A stretch of 12,079 bases of DNA. Origin: an uncultured Dokdonia sp. (GTDB lineage Bacteria > Bacteroidota > Bacteroidia > Flavobacteriales > Flavobacteriaceae). A program made the position numbers and the translations under genes. The notes below the pieces were generated by a model. The model was given only the letters and a program-made list of their open reading frames with translations, did no database searches and was not told where the DNA came from. The DNA lies in NCBI GenBank assembly GCA_937124495.1, contig CAKZKZ010000226.1, positions 1 through 12,079 on the forward strand. The letters are read 5' to 3'. Below are positions 6,596 through 12,079 of this stretch, one piece after another (position 1 is the first letter of the stretch; each line of letters begins with the position of its first letter).

Positions 6596-7654
6596 TTGAG
6601 TACTAACAAAGAACATAAAAAGATACTAAAAGGAATCAATCCTGCGTTTGCAAGAGGGGCTACTCGCAGCGTAAAACCTGTCCTTGATATGGATGTTCTT
6701 GCTCAAGAAATCATTGCTGGTAATCATACTGCATTATCAAAAGGGATCACACTTGTAGAAAGCACCGTTCTTAAACATCAAGAGCAAGGGCAACTCCTTA
6801 TAGAAAAATGCCTTGCGCACTCCAATCAATCCATACGTATTGGGATTACTGGAGTTCCTGGCGTGGGTAAAAGCACCTTTATTGAATCTTTTGGAAGCTA
6901 TCTTACGGAACTTGGCAAGAAAGTAGCTGTCCTCGCAGTAGACCCTTCCAGTTCTTTATCACACGGTAGTATTCTTGGAGACAAGACAAGAATGGCCGAT
7001 TTATCTCAAGATAAGAATGCATTTATTAGACCTTCTGCTTCCGGAAATTCTCTAGGTGGTGTTGCTCGTAAAACGAGAGAGGCTATTATTTTATGTGAAG
7101 CTGCTGGATTTGATACTATTATTATAGAAACCGTTGGTGTAGGACAGAGTGAGACGGTGGTACACTCTATGGTAGATTTCTTCTTACTATTAAAATTAGC
7201 AGGGGCGGGTGATGAGTTACAGGGCATCAAAAGAGGTATTATTGAAATGGCAGACGCTATTGTTATTAATAAAGCCGATGGAGAGAATGAAAAACCTGCA
7301 AGGTTGGCTAAGGCCGCTTTCGCGAAAGCGTTACACTTATATCCACCAAAAGATAGTAATTGGGCTCCTAAAGTAAATACCTGTAGTGCTATAGAACACA
7401 AAGGAATTTCTGATATCTGGGCACTTATCATGTCCTATAAAGAGCTTACGCAAGAGAATGGGTACTTTACGACCAAACGTCATGAGCAAAATACGTATTG
7501 GTTATTACAGACTATTGAGAATAGTTTAAAAGAAAACTTTTATAGAGATCCAAACGTAAAGGAACGTTTACCTATATTATTAGATCAATTATCTAAAAAT
7601 AGGATATCTCCATTTATTGCTGCTCAGGAATTATTGGCTATTAAGAAAAAATAA
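6596..7654 (+). CDS. meaB: MeaB/ArgK-type G3E GTPase, methylmalonyl-CoA mutase chaperone
   Basis: The 352-aa protein is a cytoplasmic GTPase of the MeaB/ArgK group, which protects and reloads B12-dependent methylmalonyl-CoA mutase. Visible motifs are the P-loop GVPGVGKS (86-93), DPSSS (116-120), GSILGDKTRM (124-133), the SASGNSLGGVARKT loop (147-160), Walker B IIIETVGVGQSE (175-186) and the base-specificity motif NKAD (225-228). All G motifs are intact and the length is normal. The start is TTG: TAA lies only two codons upstream in frame, and the first ATG (codon 32) would delete an N-terminal part typical of the family. No mutase genes are in the window, so the partner is elsewhere. The segment AAFAKA is encoded by a copy of the TTTCGCGAAA palindrome. 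Confidence 0.93.
   Translation: MSTNKEHKKILKGINPAFARGATRSVKPVLDMDVLAQEIIAGNHTALSKGITLVESTVLKHQEQGQLLIEKCLAHSNQSIRIGITGVPGVGKSTFIESFGSYLTELGKKVAVLAVDPSSSLSHGSILGDKTRMADLSQDKNAFIRPSASGNSLGGVARKTREAIILCEAAGFDTIIIETVGVGQSETVVHSMVDFFLLLKLAGAGDELQGIKRGIIEMADAIVINKADGENEKPARLAKAAFAKALHLYPPKDSNWAPKVNTCSAIEHKGISDIWALIMSYKELTQENGYFTTKRHEQNTYWLLQTIENSLKENFYRDPNVKERLPILLDQLSKNRISPFIAAQELLAIKKK
7315..7330. repeat. Palindrome CGCTTTCGCGAAAGCG inside meaB
   Basis: This is a perfect 16-bp palindrome. It shares the 14-bp core GCTTTCGCGAAAGC with 10658-10671, and 5627-5642 differs from it by one base. Inside genes it is read as Ala-Phe-Ala-Lys-Ala. A run so rich in CG is unexpected in this AT-rich DNA, which suggests a genome-wide iterated motif. 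Confidence 0.7.
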
Positions 7655-7691
7655 TACGTTGAGTGACTAGAATGATTTAATCATAAAAAAC

Positions 7692-7717
7692 AAATGGCTC
7701 GCAATTGCGAGCCATTT
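7692..7717. terminator. Bidirectional terminator, 26-bp perfect palindrome
   Basis: The stem AAATGGCTCGC pairs with GCGAGCCATTT around AATT. It lies between the convergent meaB (ends 7654) and the small minus-strand gene (ends 7724). Read on the minus strand the hairpin is followed by a run of T (GTTTTTTATGA), a good rho-independent signal. Toward the plus strand the T run is weaker, beginning with the TTT of the stem itself and TATATATTT. Confidence 0.8.
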
Positions 7718-7723
7718 ATATAT

Positions 7724-7969
7724 TTAAGTTGTATCTGGACGTCCTTTGAGACGCTTTTCTATCTTACGTTTTTTTTCTGTAAGCCTCTTCATCATATCCA
7801 TCAGTTCTGGTTCTTTTGTTTCCTTGAAAATATCATTAATTGCTAAAATGAGTCGCTTTGCTTCTCGAGAAGCTACTACGCGATCACTTGTTGACATATG
7901 ACTCATCTTGGAATTTTCAAAAGCCACCGCTTCATCTAAAATATCCTTAGTTGTTTTTGTTTGTTCCAT
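7724..7969 (-). CDS. Small charged protein of unknown function
   Basis: The 81-aa protein starts at MEQTKTTKDILDEA. A longer frame begins 16 codons upstream, but its extra residues (MSNKLCLFTFTDFIII) look like translated leader, so the internal ATG is preferred. The protein appears helical throughout, with no membrane segment, no Cys and a strongly basic C-terminus (KRLTEKKRKIEKRLKGRP). The composition would suit a nucleic-acid- or ribosome-binding protein, or a small scaffold, but I recognise no domain. It seems to be transcribed alone: meaB converges on its 3' end across the palindromic terminator, and an empty AT-rich gap lies upstream of it. Confidence 0.7.
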   Translation of the reverse strand: MEQTKTTKDILDEAVAFENSKMSHMSTSDRVVASREAKRLILAINDIFKETKEPELMDMMKRLTEKKRKIEKRLKGRPDTT

Positions 7970-8017
7970 AATTATTATAAAGTCCGTAAATGTAAATAAA
8001 CAAAGCTTATTAGACAA

Positions 8018-8341
8018 AAAAGATTCATTGATTATGCTTATGTTAACATTTAATTCATTATATATAGAAAAAATTAGTCCTATTTAAAACATAAACAAAA
8101 AATTTAATTCACTGAAATTCAGCTATCTAATATTTTTAAATGAATTTTTCACAAGTTTATATTTATTTTAAAAAAGATCAATTTTACGCTATAAATAATT
8201 ACATTTTAGCTCCCTAAGAGTAAATAAATTCTATTTTGTTTAAGTTATATGATGTTCTATTAAATTAATAATGAATATCTGTTATCTAAAAACATCTTAA
8301 AAATTTATACAATAATCTATCCTTTAAAAAGGAAGTAGTTA
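8018..8341. other. AT-rich intergenic stretch without a gene
   Basis: This 324-bp gap lies between two minus-strand genes. It is very AT-rich and has no open frame of more than about 20 codons that looks coding. It holds a 14-bp palindrome, TCCTTTAAAAAGGA (8320-8333), just after the end of the 76-aa membrane protein gene; it might be a weak terminator. No tRNA-like or riboswitch-like structure was seen by eye. A small RNA cannot be excluded. Confidence 0.5.
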
Positions 8342-8572
8342 TTATTTTTCAGAAGATTTCTTAATAAAAAGGTAATACCCATTTACCAATAAAATAGCAA
8401 CATTGGTAATAATAATTGGAATACTCGTAAGTAAAATTCCATAAGCAACAAAAAGTACACACCCTATGGAGTTAACAATTCTAAGTTGCCTAATATCTTT
8501 TCTAAAAAAAGATAATAGCACAAATAAACTAGCTAGATACCCTACAACTTCTACTGAATTAAATTCTATCAT
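8342..8572 (-). CDS. Small three-helix membrane protein, SemiSWEET/YgjV-like
   Basis: The 76-aa protein has three membrane segments at about 8-23, 33-50 and 52-70. The pattern YGILLTSIPIIITNVAILLVN (44-64) resembles the YGxxxxxxPIIxxN signature of SemiSWEET and YgjV-like half-transporters. The usual Pro-Gln of the PQ loop is absent: FFRKDIRQL occupies that place. Half-transporters of this size act as dimers in the inner membrane. Substrate cannot be told from sequence. The gene is single, with a promoter element directly upstream, and is divergent from the DUF983-Crp unit. Confidence 0.7.
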   Translation of the reverse strand: MIEFNSVEVVGYLASLFVLLSFFRKDIRQLRIVNSIGCVLFVAYGILLTSIPIIITNVAILLVNGYYLFIKKSSEK

Positions 8573-8592
8573 TCATATTTTTTTTGAGCGTA

Positions 8593-8600
8593 CAAATCTA
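8593..8600 (-). promoter_or_regulatory. Promoter -7 element of the 76-aa membrane protein gene
   Basis: On the minus strand this reads TAGATTTG, a full match to TAnnTTTG, about 20 bases before the ATG at 8572. The leader would be about 17 nt. No clear -33 element is visible. Confidence 0.5.
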
Positions 8601-8699
8601 AGAATCATTCGTAGATATCACATAGTGTTCTCTATTTAGTTATTTTATTTTTACTTTCTTATTTTATGGAGTTATTTAAACTTTTTTAATTGACTTCTA

Positions 8700-8718
8700 T
8701 ATGTAACTATTGTTACTG
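8700..8718 (+). promoter_or_regulatory. Putative Crp/Fnr operator 1
   Basis: The 19 bp TATGTAACTATTGTTACTG contain the inverted repeat GTAAC-N4-GTTAC (8703-8716). In Crp notation it is TGTAA-N6-TTACt, a one-base change (G to A) in the half-site. It matches operator 2 at 17 of 19 positions. Its centre is 33 bp before the centre of the -7 element TACTTTTG, so about -41 from the expected transcript start, the place for a class II activator. The gene for a Crp/Fnr protein is second in this transcript. Confidence 0.65.
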
Positions 8719-8738
8719 TACAGAAATACCTATCATTT

Positions 8739-8746
8739 TACTTTTG
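8739..8746 (+). promoter_or_regulatory. Promoter -7 element of the DUF983-Crp-TauE unit
   Basis: TACTTTTG fits TAnnTTTG exactly and predicts a start of transcription near 8750, just before the ATG at 8765. This supports the shorter DUF983 start: a TTG start at 8690 would place the promoter inside the gene. Confidence 0.55.
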
Positions 8747-8764
8747 TTGAGAAATAATTTTAAT

Positions 8765-9190
8765 ATGCTAGGAAAAGGATTTAAATTGTATAGTATTCTT
8801 AGGATGAAATGCCCTCAATGCCACGAAGGAAGTTTTTTTAAAGGACAACATCCATACCAATTCAACACTATGGGGGTACTACATAAAAACTGTAAGAAAT
8901 GCAATGTTAAATTTGAACTAGAAACCGGATTTTATCAAGGTTCTTACTACATTTCTTATGGACTTGGTGTCGCTTTATTTATAGCCGTATGGCTACTTAT
9001 TATGCTATTCAAAGAAAATTATTCTCCTGGTTTATTATTATTTTCATTTTTAGGAGCATTACTTTTATTATTTCCATTACTCTATGCATTATCTAAAATC
9101 ATCTGGGCAAATCTCTTTTTCAGGTATAAAAAACCTAATCAATCTATAAACATTGTAAATTCACAGGATGATTCAAGAATTAAAAAATAG
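8765..9190 (+). CDS. DUF983 family zinc-ribbon membrane protein
   Basis: The 141-aa protein has two Cys pairs, CPQC (16-19) and CKKC (43-46), which should bind one zinc, followed by membrane segments at about 61-83 and 89-108. This is the DUF983 layout, including RMKCPQCHEGSFF and ETGFYQGSYYISYG. Function in the family is unknown; members are often near respiratory or cytochrome oxidase genes. The frame stays open upstream to a TTG at 8690, but that would overlap the operator and promoter, so ATG 8765 is chosen. It overlaps the Crp/Fnr gene by 23 nt, which ties the translation of the two together. Confidence 0.85.
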   Translation: MLGKGFKLYSILRMKCPQCHEGSFFKGQHPYQFNTMGVLHKNCKKCNVKFELETGFYQGSYYISYGLGVALFIAVWLLIMLFKENYSPGLLLFSFLGALLLLFPLLYALSKIIWANLFFRYKKPNQSINIVNSQDDSRIKK

Positions 9191-9800
9191 CTATGGACAT
9201 CTTTTTGAAGATGCCCTTCTTGAAGAAATCTGTAGAGTGGGTACTTTTAAAGAAATTCCTGAAGGCTTTAAGATGATAGAAATTGGTCAATATGTAAAAT
9301 CTATGCCATTACTTATAAGTGGAGCTATCAAGATTTTAAGAGATGATACCGATGGAGATGAGTTATTATTATATTTCTTAGAAAAAGGAGATACCTGTGC
9401 AATGACTCTAAGCTGCTGCCTTGGAGAGACAAAAAGTGAGATTCGTGCTATTGCAGAAACAGACACAAAACTTATCATGATTCCTATAGAAAAGATGGAA
9501 ACATGGACGGCTACCTATAAGAGTTGGAGAAATTTTGTTTTTGATAGTTATCATACACGTCTTATGGAAATGCTAGAAACGATAGATAGTATTGCTTTCA
9601 TGAAAATGGATGAGCGTCTATTAAAGTATCTTAGGGACAAATCTAAAGTAAATGATAGTACTGTCATTCATAGCACACATCAAGAAATTGCGTATGAGTT
9701 ACATACTTCTAGAGTTGTGATCTCACGGCTCTTAAAAAAATTAGAGAATCAAGATAAAATCGAATTGCATAGAAATAGTATTCATATAAAGTCACTCTAA
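9168..9800 (+). CDS. Crp/Fnr family transcription regulator
   Basis: The 210-aa protein has a cyclic-nucleotide-binding-type beta roll (about 20-115), a long dimer helix (about 118-145) and a winged helix-turn-helix at about 146-208, with recognition helix TSRVVISRLLKKLE (180-193). The Crp residues that read DNA are Arg, Glu and Arg; here they are R182, V183 and R187. The roll lacks the Crp cAMP pocket motif (GELGLF and RSA). In that place it has DTCAMTLSCCLGETKSEIRA, with C77, C83 and C84; C22 lies earlier. The N-terminal Cys set for an Fnr iron-sulfur cluster is missing. A redox or sulfane-sulfur signal sensed by Cys is plausible given the neighbours. It lies in an operon between DUF983 and TauE and probably controls both operators in the window. 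Confidence 0.9.
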   Translation: MIQELKNSYGHLFEDALLEEICRVGTFKEIPEGFKMIEIGQYVKSMPLLISGAIKILRDDTDGDELLLYFLEKGDTCAMTLSCCLGETKSEIRAIAETDTKLIMIPIEKMETWTATYKSWRNFVFDSYHTRLMEMLETIDSIAFMKMDERLLKYLRDKSKVNDSTVIHSTHQEIAYELHTSRVVISRLLKKLENQDKIELHRNSIHIKSL

Positions 9801-9809
9801 CAACTACTA

Positions 9810-10610
9810 ATGGAGATTTTTCAAATTCTTGGTTATGCTGGTGCCTTATGTATAGGTATTGTTTTAGGTCTTATAGGTGGTGGAGGTTCTATATTAACCG
9901 TTCCTATTCTAGTATACCTTCTATATCTTAATCCCGTTACTGCTACGGCATACTCACTTTTTGTGGTAGGTGTATCTGCTCTTGTGGGTGCCATTCAAAA
10001 TATAAGAAAAGGGCTTGTCGATTTTAGAACGGCTATTGTCTTTGCTATTCCAGCATTTATAGCAGTTTATGCTACTAGAAAATTTATAGTCCCTAGTATT
10101 CCAGATCGCTTATTTTCTATAGGAGATTTTGTGGTGACTAAAGACATAGGGATCATGACCTTCTTTGCAATTATTATGTTGCTGGCCTCTATTTCAATGA
10201 TACGTTCTAAACGTAAAGAAGAATGCAAAGAAACTGTTGTTCGTTACAATTATCCCATCATTATGATAGAAGGTATTGTAATAGGTGTATTAACTGGTAT
10301 TGTAGGCGCTGGAGGAGGCTTCCTAATCATTCCCGCATTAGTAATACTGGCAAAGCTTCCTATGAAAAAAGCAGTGGCAACCTCTTTATTAATTATTGCT
10401 ATAAAATCATTAATTGGTTTTATAGGAGATATAGAAAACTTAACGATAGATTGGCCATTCCTATTACGTTTTACGAGCCTTTCTGTTGTAGGTATCTTTA
10501 TTGGAACGTGGCTTTCCACCTTTATTGATGGCAAAAAATTAAAAAAAGGATTTGGCTGGTTTGTGCTTGTTATGGGAATTTATATCATGATTAAGGAATT
10601 TACGAAATAA
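9810..10610 (+). CDS. TauE/SafE family sulfur-compound transporter
   Basis: The 266-aa membrane protein shows the internal duplication of the TauE/SafE family. Two Gly-rich signatures, GLIGGGGSILTVPIL (20-34) and GIVGAGGGFLIIPAL (163-177), each open a set of helices; about eight membrane segments in all, with a basic loop at 132-146 (RSKRKEECKETVVR). Members move anions such as sulfite, thiosulfate or sulfoacetate across the inner membrane. It follows the Crp/Fnr gene after 9 nt and precedes the CstB-like gene, so export of sulfite or thiosulfate made from persulfide, or import of sulfur species, is the likely task. Direction and substrate are not visible in the sequence. Confidence 0.9.
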   Translation: MEIFQILGYAGALCIGIVLGLIGGGGSILTVPILVYLLYLNPVTATAYSLFVVGVSALVGAIQNIRKGLVDFRTAIVFAIPAFIAVYATRKFIVPSIPDRLFSIGDFVVTKDIGIMTFFAIIMLLASISMIRSKRKEECKETVVRYNYPIIMIEGIVIGVLTGIVGAGGGFLIIPALVILAKLPMKKAVATSLLIIAIKSLIGFIGDIENLTIDWPFLLRFTSLSVVGIFIGTWLSTFIDGKKLKKGFGWFVLVMGIYIMIKEFTK

Positions 10611-10611
10611 C

Positions 10612-10630
10612 TATGTAACTTATGTTACTG
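10612..10630 (+). promoter_or_regulatory. Putative Crp/Fnr operator 2
   Basis: The 19 bp TATGTAACTTATGTTACTG contain GTAAC-N4-GTTAC (10615-10628) and differ from operator 1 only in the two central bases. It starts one base after the TauE stop codon. Its centre is 33 bp from the centre of TAATTTAG, the same distance as in operator 1. Confidence 0.65.
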
Positions 10631-10650
10631 CTTACTAGATAAAAGCATAT

Positions 10651-10658
10651 TAATTTAG
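10651..10658 (+). promoter_or_regulatory. Promoter -7 element of the CstB-like gene
   Basis: TAATTTAG is one base from TAnnTTTG. The match to the element is imperfect, as expected for a promoter that depends on an activator. The position relative to operator 2 supports it. The predicted start of transcription falls in the adjacent TTTCGCGAAA palindrome. Confidence 0.45.
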
Positions 10659-10671
10659 CTTTCGCGAAAGC
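10658..10671. repeat. Palindrome GCTTTCGCGAAAGC in the CstB-like promoter
   Basis: A perfect 14-bp palindrome shared with the meaB copy. Here it is intergenic and sits on the expected transcript start, overlapping the last base of the -7 element. It may be a protein-binding site that also affects this promoter, or a chance location of a dispersed motif. Confidence 0.7.
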
Positions 10672-10692
10672 ATAATAACAAATACATATAAT

Positions 10693-12079
10693 ATGAAAAT
10701 CGAACAAATCTATACCGGATGTCTAGCCCAAGGCGCTTATTATATTGAAAGCAAAGGAGAAGTTGCTATTATTGATCCTTTACGAGAAACACAACCTTAT
10801 CTAGACAAAGCACATCAAGCAAACGCAACAATTACATATATTTTTGAAACACACTTTCATGCTGATTTTGTGAGTGGTCATATTACCCTATCTAAACAAA
10901 CAGGAGCTCCTATTGTTTATGGCCCTAATGCAAATCCTTCTTTTGATGCTGTCATTGCTACAGATGGGCAAGAATTTAAAATTGGAGAGATTACATTAGT
11001 AGTGCTTCACACCCCTGGTCATACCATGGAAAGTACTACCTACCTCTTACGTGATGCTACAGGGAAAGACCATGCGATCTTTAGTGGTGACACCTTATTT
11101 CTAGGAGATGTAGGGCGTCCAGATCTAGCGCAAAAAGCAGCTTCAATGACACAAGAAGAATTGGCAGAAATCCTATATGATAGTTTGCGTACTAAGATAA
11201 TGACGCTTGCAGATGATGTGATTGTATATCCTGCGCATGGAGCAGGCTCTGCTTGTGGGAAAAACTTGAGCAAAGAAACTGTTGGGACTATAGGCGGTCA
11301 AAAACAAAATAATTACGCCCTAAGAGCTAATATGACAAAAGCTGAGTTTGTAAAAGAAGTGACAGATGGCTTGCTTCCTCCTCCTACCTATTTCCCATTG
11401 AATGTGAAGATGAATAAAGAAGGGTATGAAGATCTAGATACTGTCATAAAAAGAGGTTCTCATGCATTATCACCAAAAGAATTTGAAGCAGCTGCCAATG
11501 AAACTGGTGCCATTATACTAGATGTGCGCCATCAAAAAGAGTTTGCAGCAGGGCATATCCCTCGTTCTATTTTTATAGGATTAGACGGCGGATTTGCTCC
11601 TTGGGTAGGTGCTTTAATAGGAGATGTAGCACAACCCATCTTATTAATTACTTCTGAAGGTCGAGAAGAAGAAACTATTACGAGATTATCCCGTGTAGGA
11701 TTTGATCAGACTATAGGATATTTAAAAGGAGGCTTTGAGGCTTGGAAAAAAGCAGCCATGGAATACGACACAGTAACTTCTATACCCGCTACAGATTTCA
11801 AAACAATTCTCGAAGAAAAAGAAGTGCCTGTCTATGATGTACGAAAACAAGGTGAATATGCATCTGAGCATATCAACAATGCGCATCATACGCCTTTGAG
11901 TTTTTTAAATGATTATCTAGACTCCTACCCTAGTGACACCAACTTTTATGTACATTGCGCAGGAGGATATCGCAGTATGATTGCTATATCTATTTTAAAA
12001 AGTAGGGGGATTCATAATAGTATCGATATTGCTGGTGGATTTAACGCGATTAAGGAAGCTCAAATTCCAGTGACCAACT
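10693..12079 (+). CDS. CstB-like persulfide dioxygenase-rhodanese (3' end cut by window)
   Basis: At least 462 residues are visible; the family is usually about 445-480 aa, so little is missing. Residues 1-240 form a metallo-beta-lactamase domain with THFHADFVSGH (H54, H56, D58), TPGH (H110), SGDTL (D133) and YPAHGAGS (H182). These are the iron site of ETHE1-type persulfide dioxygenases. Two rhodanese domains follow. The first (about 262-355) has ITSEGREEE where the active loop should be and no Cys, so it is inactive. The second (about 367 onward) has C422 in the loop CAGGYR. This order matches staphylococcal CstB, which turns low-molecular-weight persulfide into thiosulfate. The protein should act in the cytoplasm. 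It has its own promoter with operator 2, behind the TauE gene. Confidence 0.88.
   Translation, partial: MKIEQIYTGCLAQGAYYIESKGEVAIIDPLRETQPYLDKAHQANATITYIFETHFHADFVSGHITLSKQTGAPIVYGPNANPSFDAVIATDGQEFKIGEITLVVLHTPGHTMESTTYLLRDATGKDHAIFSGDTLFLGDVGRPDLAQKAASMTQEELAEILYDSLRTKIMTLADDVIVYPAHGAGSACGKNLSKETVGTIGGQKQNNYALRANMTKAEFVKEVTDGLLPPPTYFPLNVKMNKEGYEDLDTVIKRGSHALSPKEFEAAANETGAIILDVRHQKEFAAGHIPRSIFIGLDGGFAPWVGALIGDVAQPILLITSEGREEETITRLSRVGFDQTIGYLKGGFEAWKKAAMEYDTVTSIPATDFKTILEEKEVPVYDVRKQGEYASEHINNAHHTPLSFLNDYLDSYPSDTNFYVHCAGGYRSMIAISILKSRGIHNSIDIAGGFNAIKEAQIPVTN

Noticed and set aside
7006..7431. 141-codon minus-strand frame within meaB
   Set aside because: It lies wholly inside a gene with all GTPase motifs intact and its product resembles no family.
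7970..8017. 16-residue extension of the 81-aa protein
   Set aside because: The added residues are unlike the charged helical body, and ATG at 7967-7969 is a normal start.
8320..8333. TCCTTTAAAAAGGA as a terminator of the 76-aa membrane protein gene
   Set aside because: The stem is short, weak, with a 2-nt loop and no proper T run; listed only in the description of the gap.
8690..8764. N-terminal extension of DUF983 from a TTG at 8690
   Set aside because: It would place the operator and the TACTTTTG promoter element inside the gene, and the extra 25 residues do not fit the family start.
11040..11273. 77-codon minus-strand frame within the CstB-like gene
   Set aside because: The plus strand there encodes metal-site residues D133 and H182 of the dioxygenase domain; the opposite frame has no recognisable content.
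1..12079. CRISPR array, tRNA, rRNA, insertion sequence or prophage
   Set aside because: No regularly spaced repeats, no transposase or integrase reading frame and no tRNA-like fold was seen on either strand.

Overview
The window looks like chromosome of a marine-type Flavobacteriaceae (Bacteroidota). It is AT-rich. It has several TAnnTTTG promoter elements, weak A-rich translation starts instead of strong Shine-Dalgarno sites, and gene families typical of the group (DUF3857/transglutaminase-like, GHEARF-type anti-sigma, DUF983, CstB-like persulfide enzyme). The palindrome GCTTTCGCGAAAGC occurs twice exactly and once nearly. I recall it as frequent in Dokdonia-like genomes, but genus is an inference.

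Left part (1-3514). A 110-bp dispersed-type repeat with inverted ends abuts an 18-codon relic of the C-terminus of an M23 peptidase gene. Then come, on the minus strand, a secreted DUF3857/transglutaminase-fold protein (catalytic Cys lost) and a signal-less M23-family protein 1 nt behind it. A plus-strand DoxX-like membrane protein ends exactly where the next minus-strand operon ends.

Middle (3515-7723). A three-gene minus-strand operon encodes an ECF sigma factor, its presumed membrane anti-sigma factor, and a large periplasmic protein whose DUF4097-like beta domain is split by an acidic helical insert built on 11-residue repeats. Divergent from it is a MeaB-type GTPase gene. Both divergent genes appear to start with TTG. 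A 26-bp perfect palindrome ends the region and probably works as a terminator.

Right part (7724-12079). Two small minus-strand genes (an unknown 81-aa charged protein and a 76-aa three-helix membrane protein) flank an empty AT-rich gap. Next is a plus-strand group: a DUF983 zinc-ribbon membrane protein, a Crp/Fnr regulator, a TauE/SafE transporter and a CstB-like persulfide dioxygenase-rhodanese that runs off the window just before its end. Two almost identical operators (TATGTAACT-NN-TGTTACTG) sit before the DUF983 and CstB-like genes. Each is 33 bp, centre to centre, from a -7 element. I read this as a self-regulated sulfane-sulfur detoxification regulon in which a Crp/Fnr protein takes the place that CstR holds in the staphylococcal cst operon. 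This is the most interesting part of the window.
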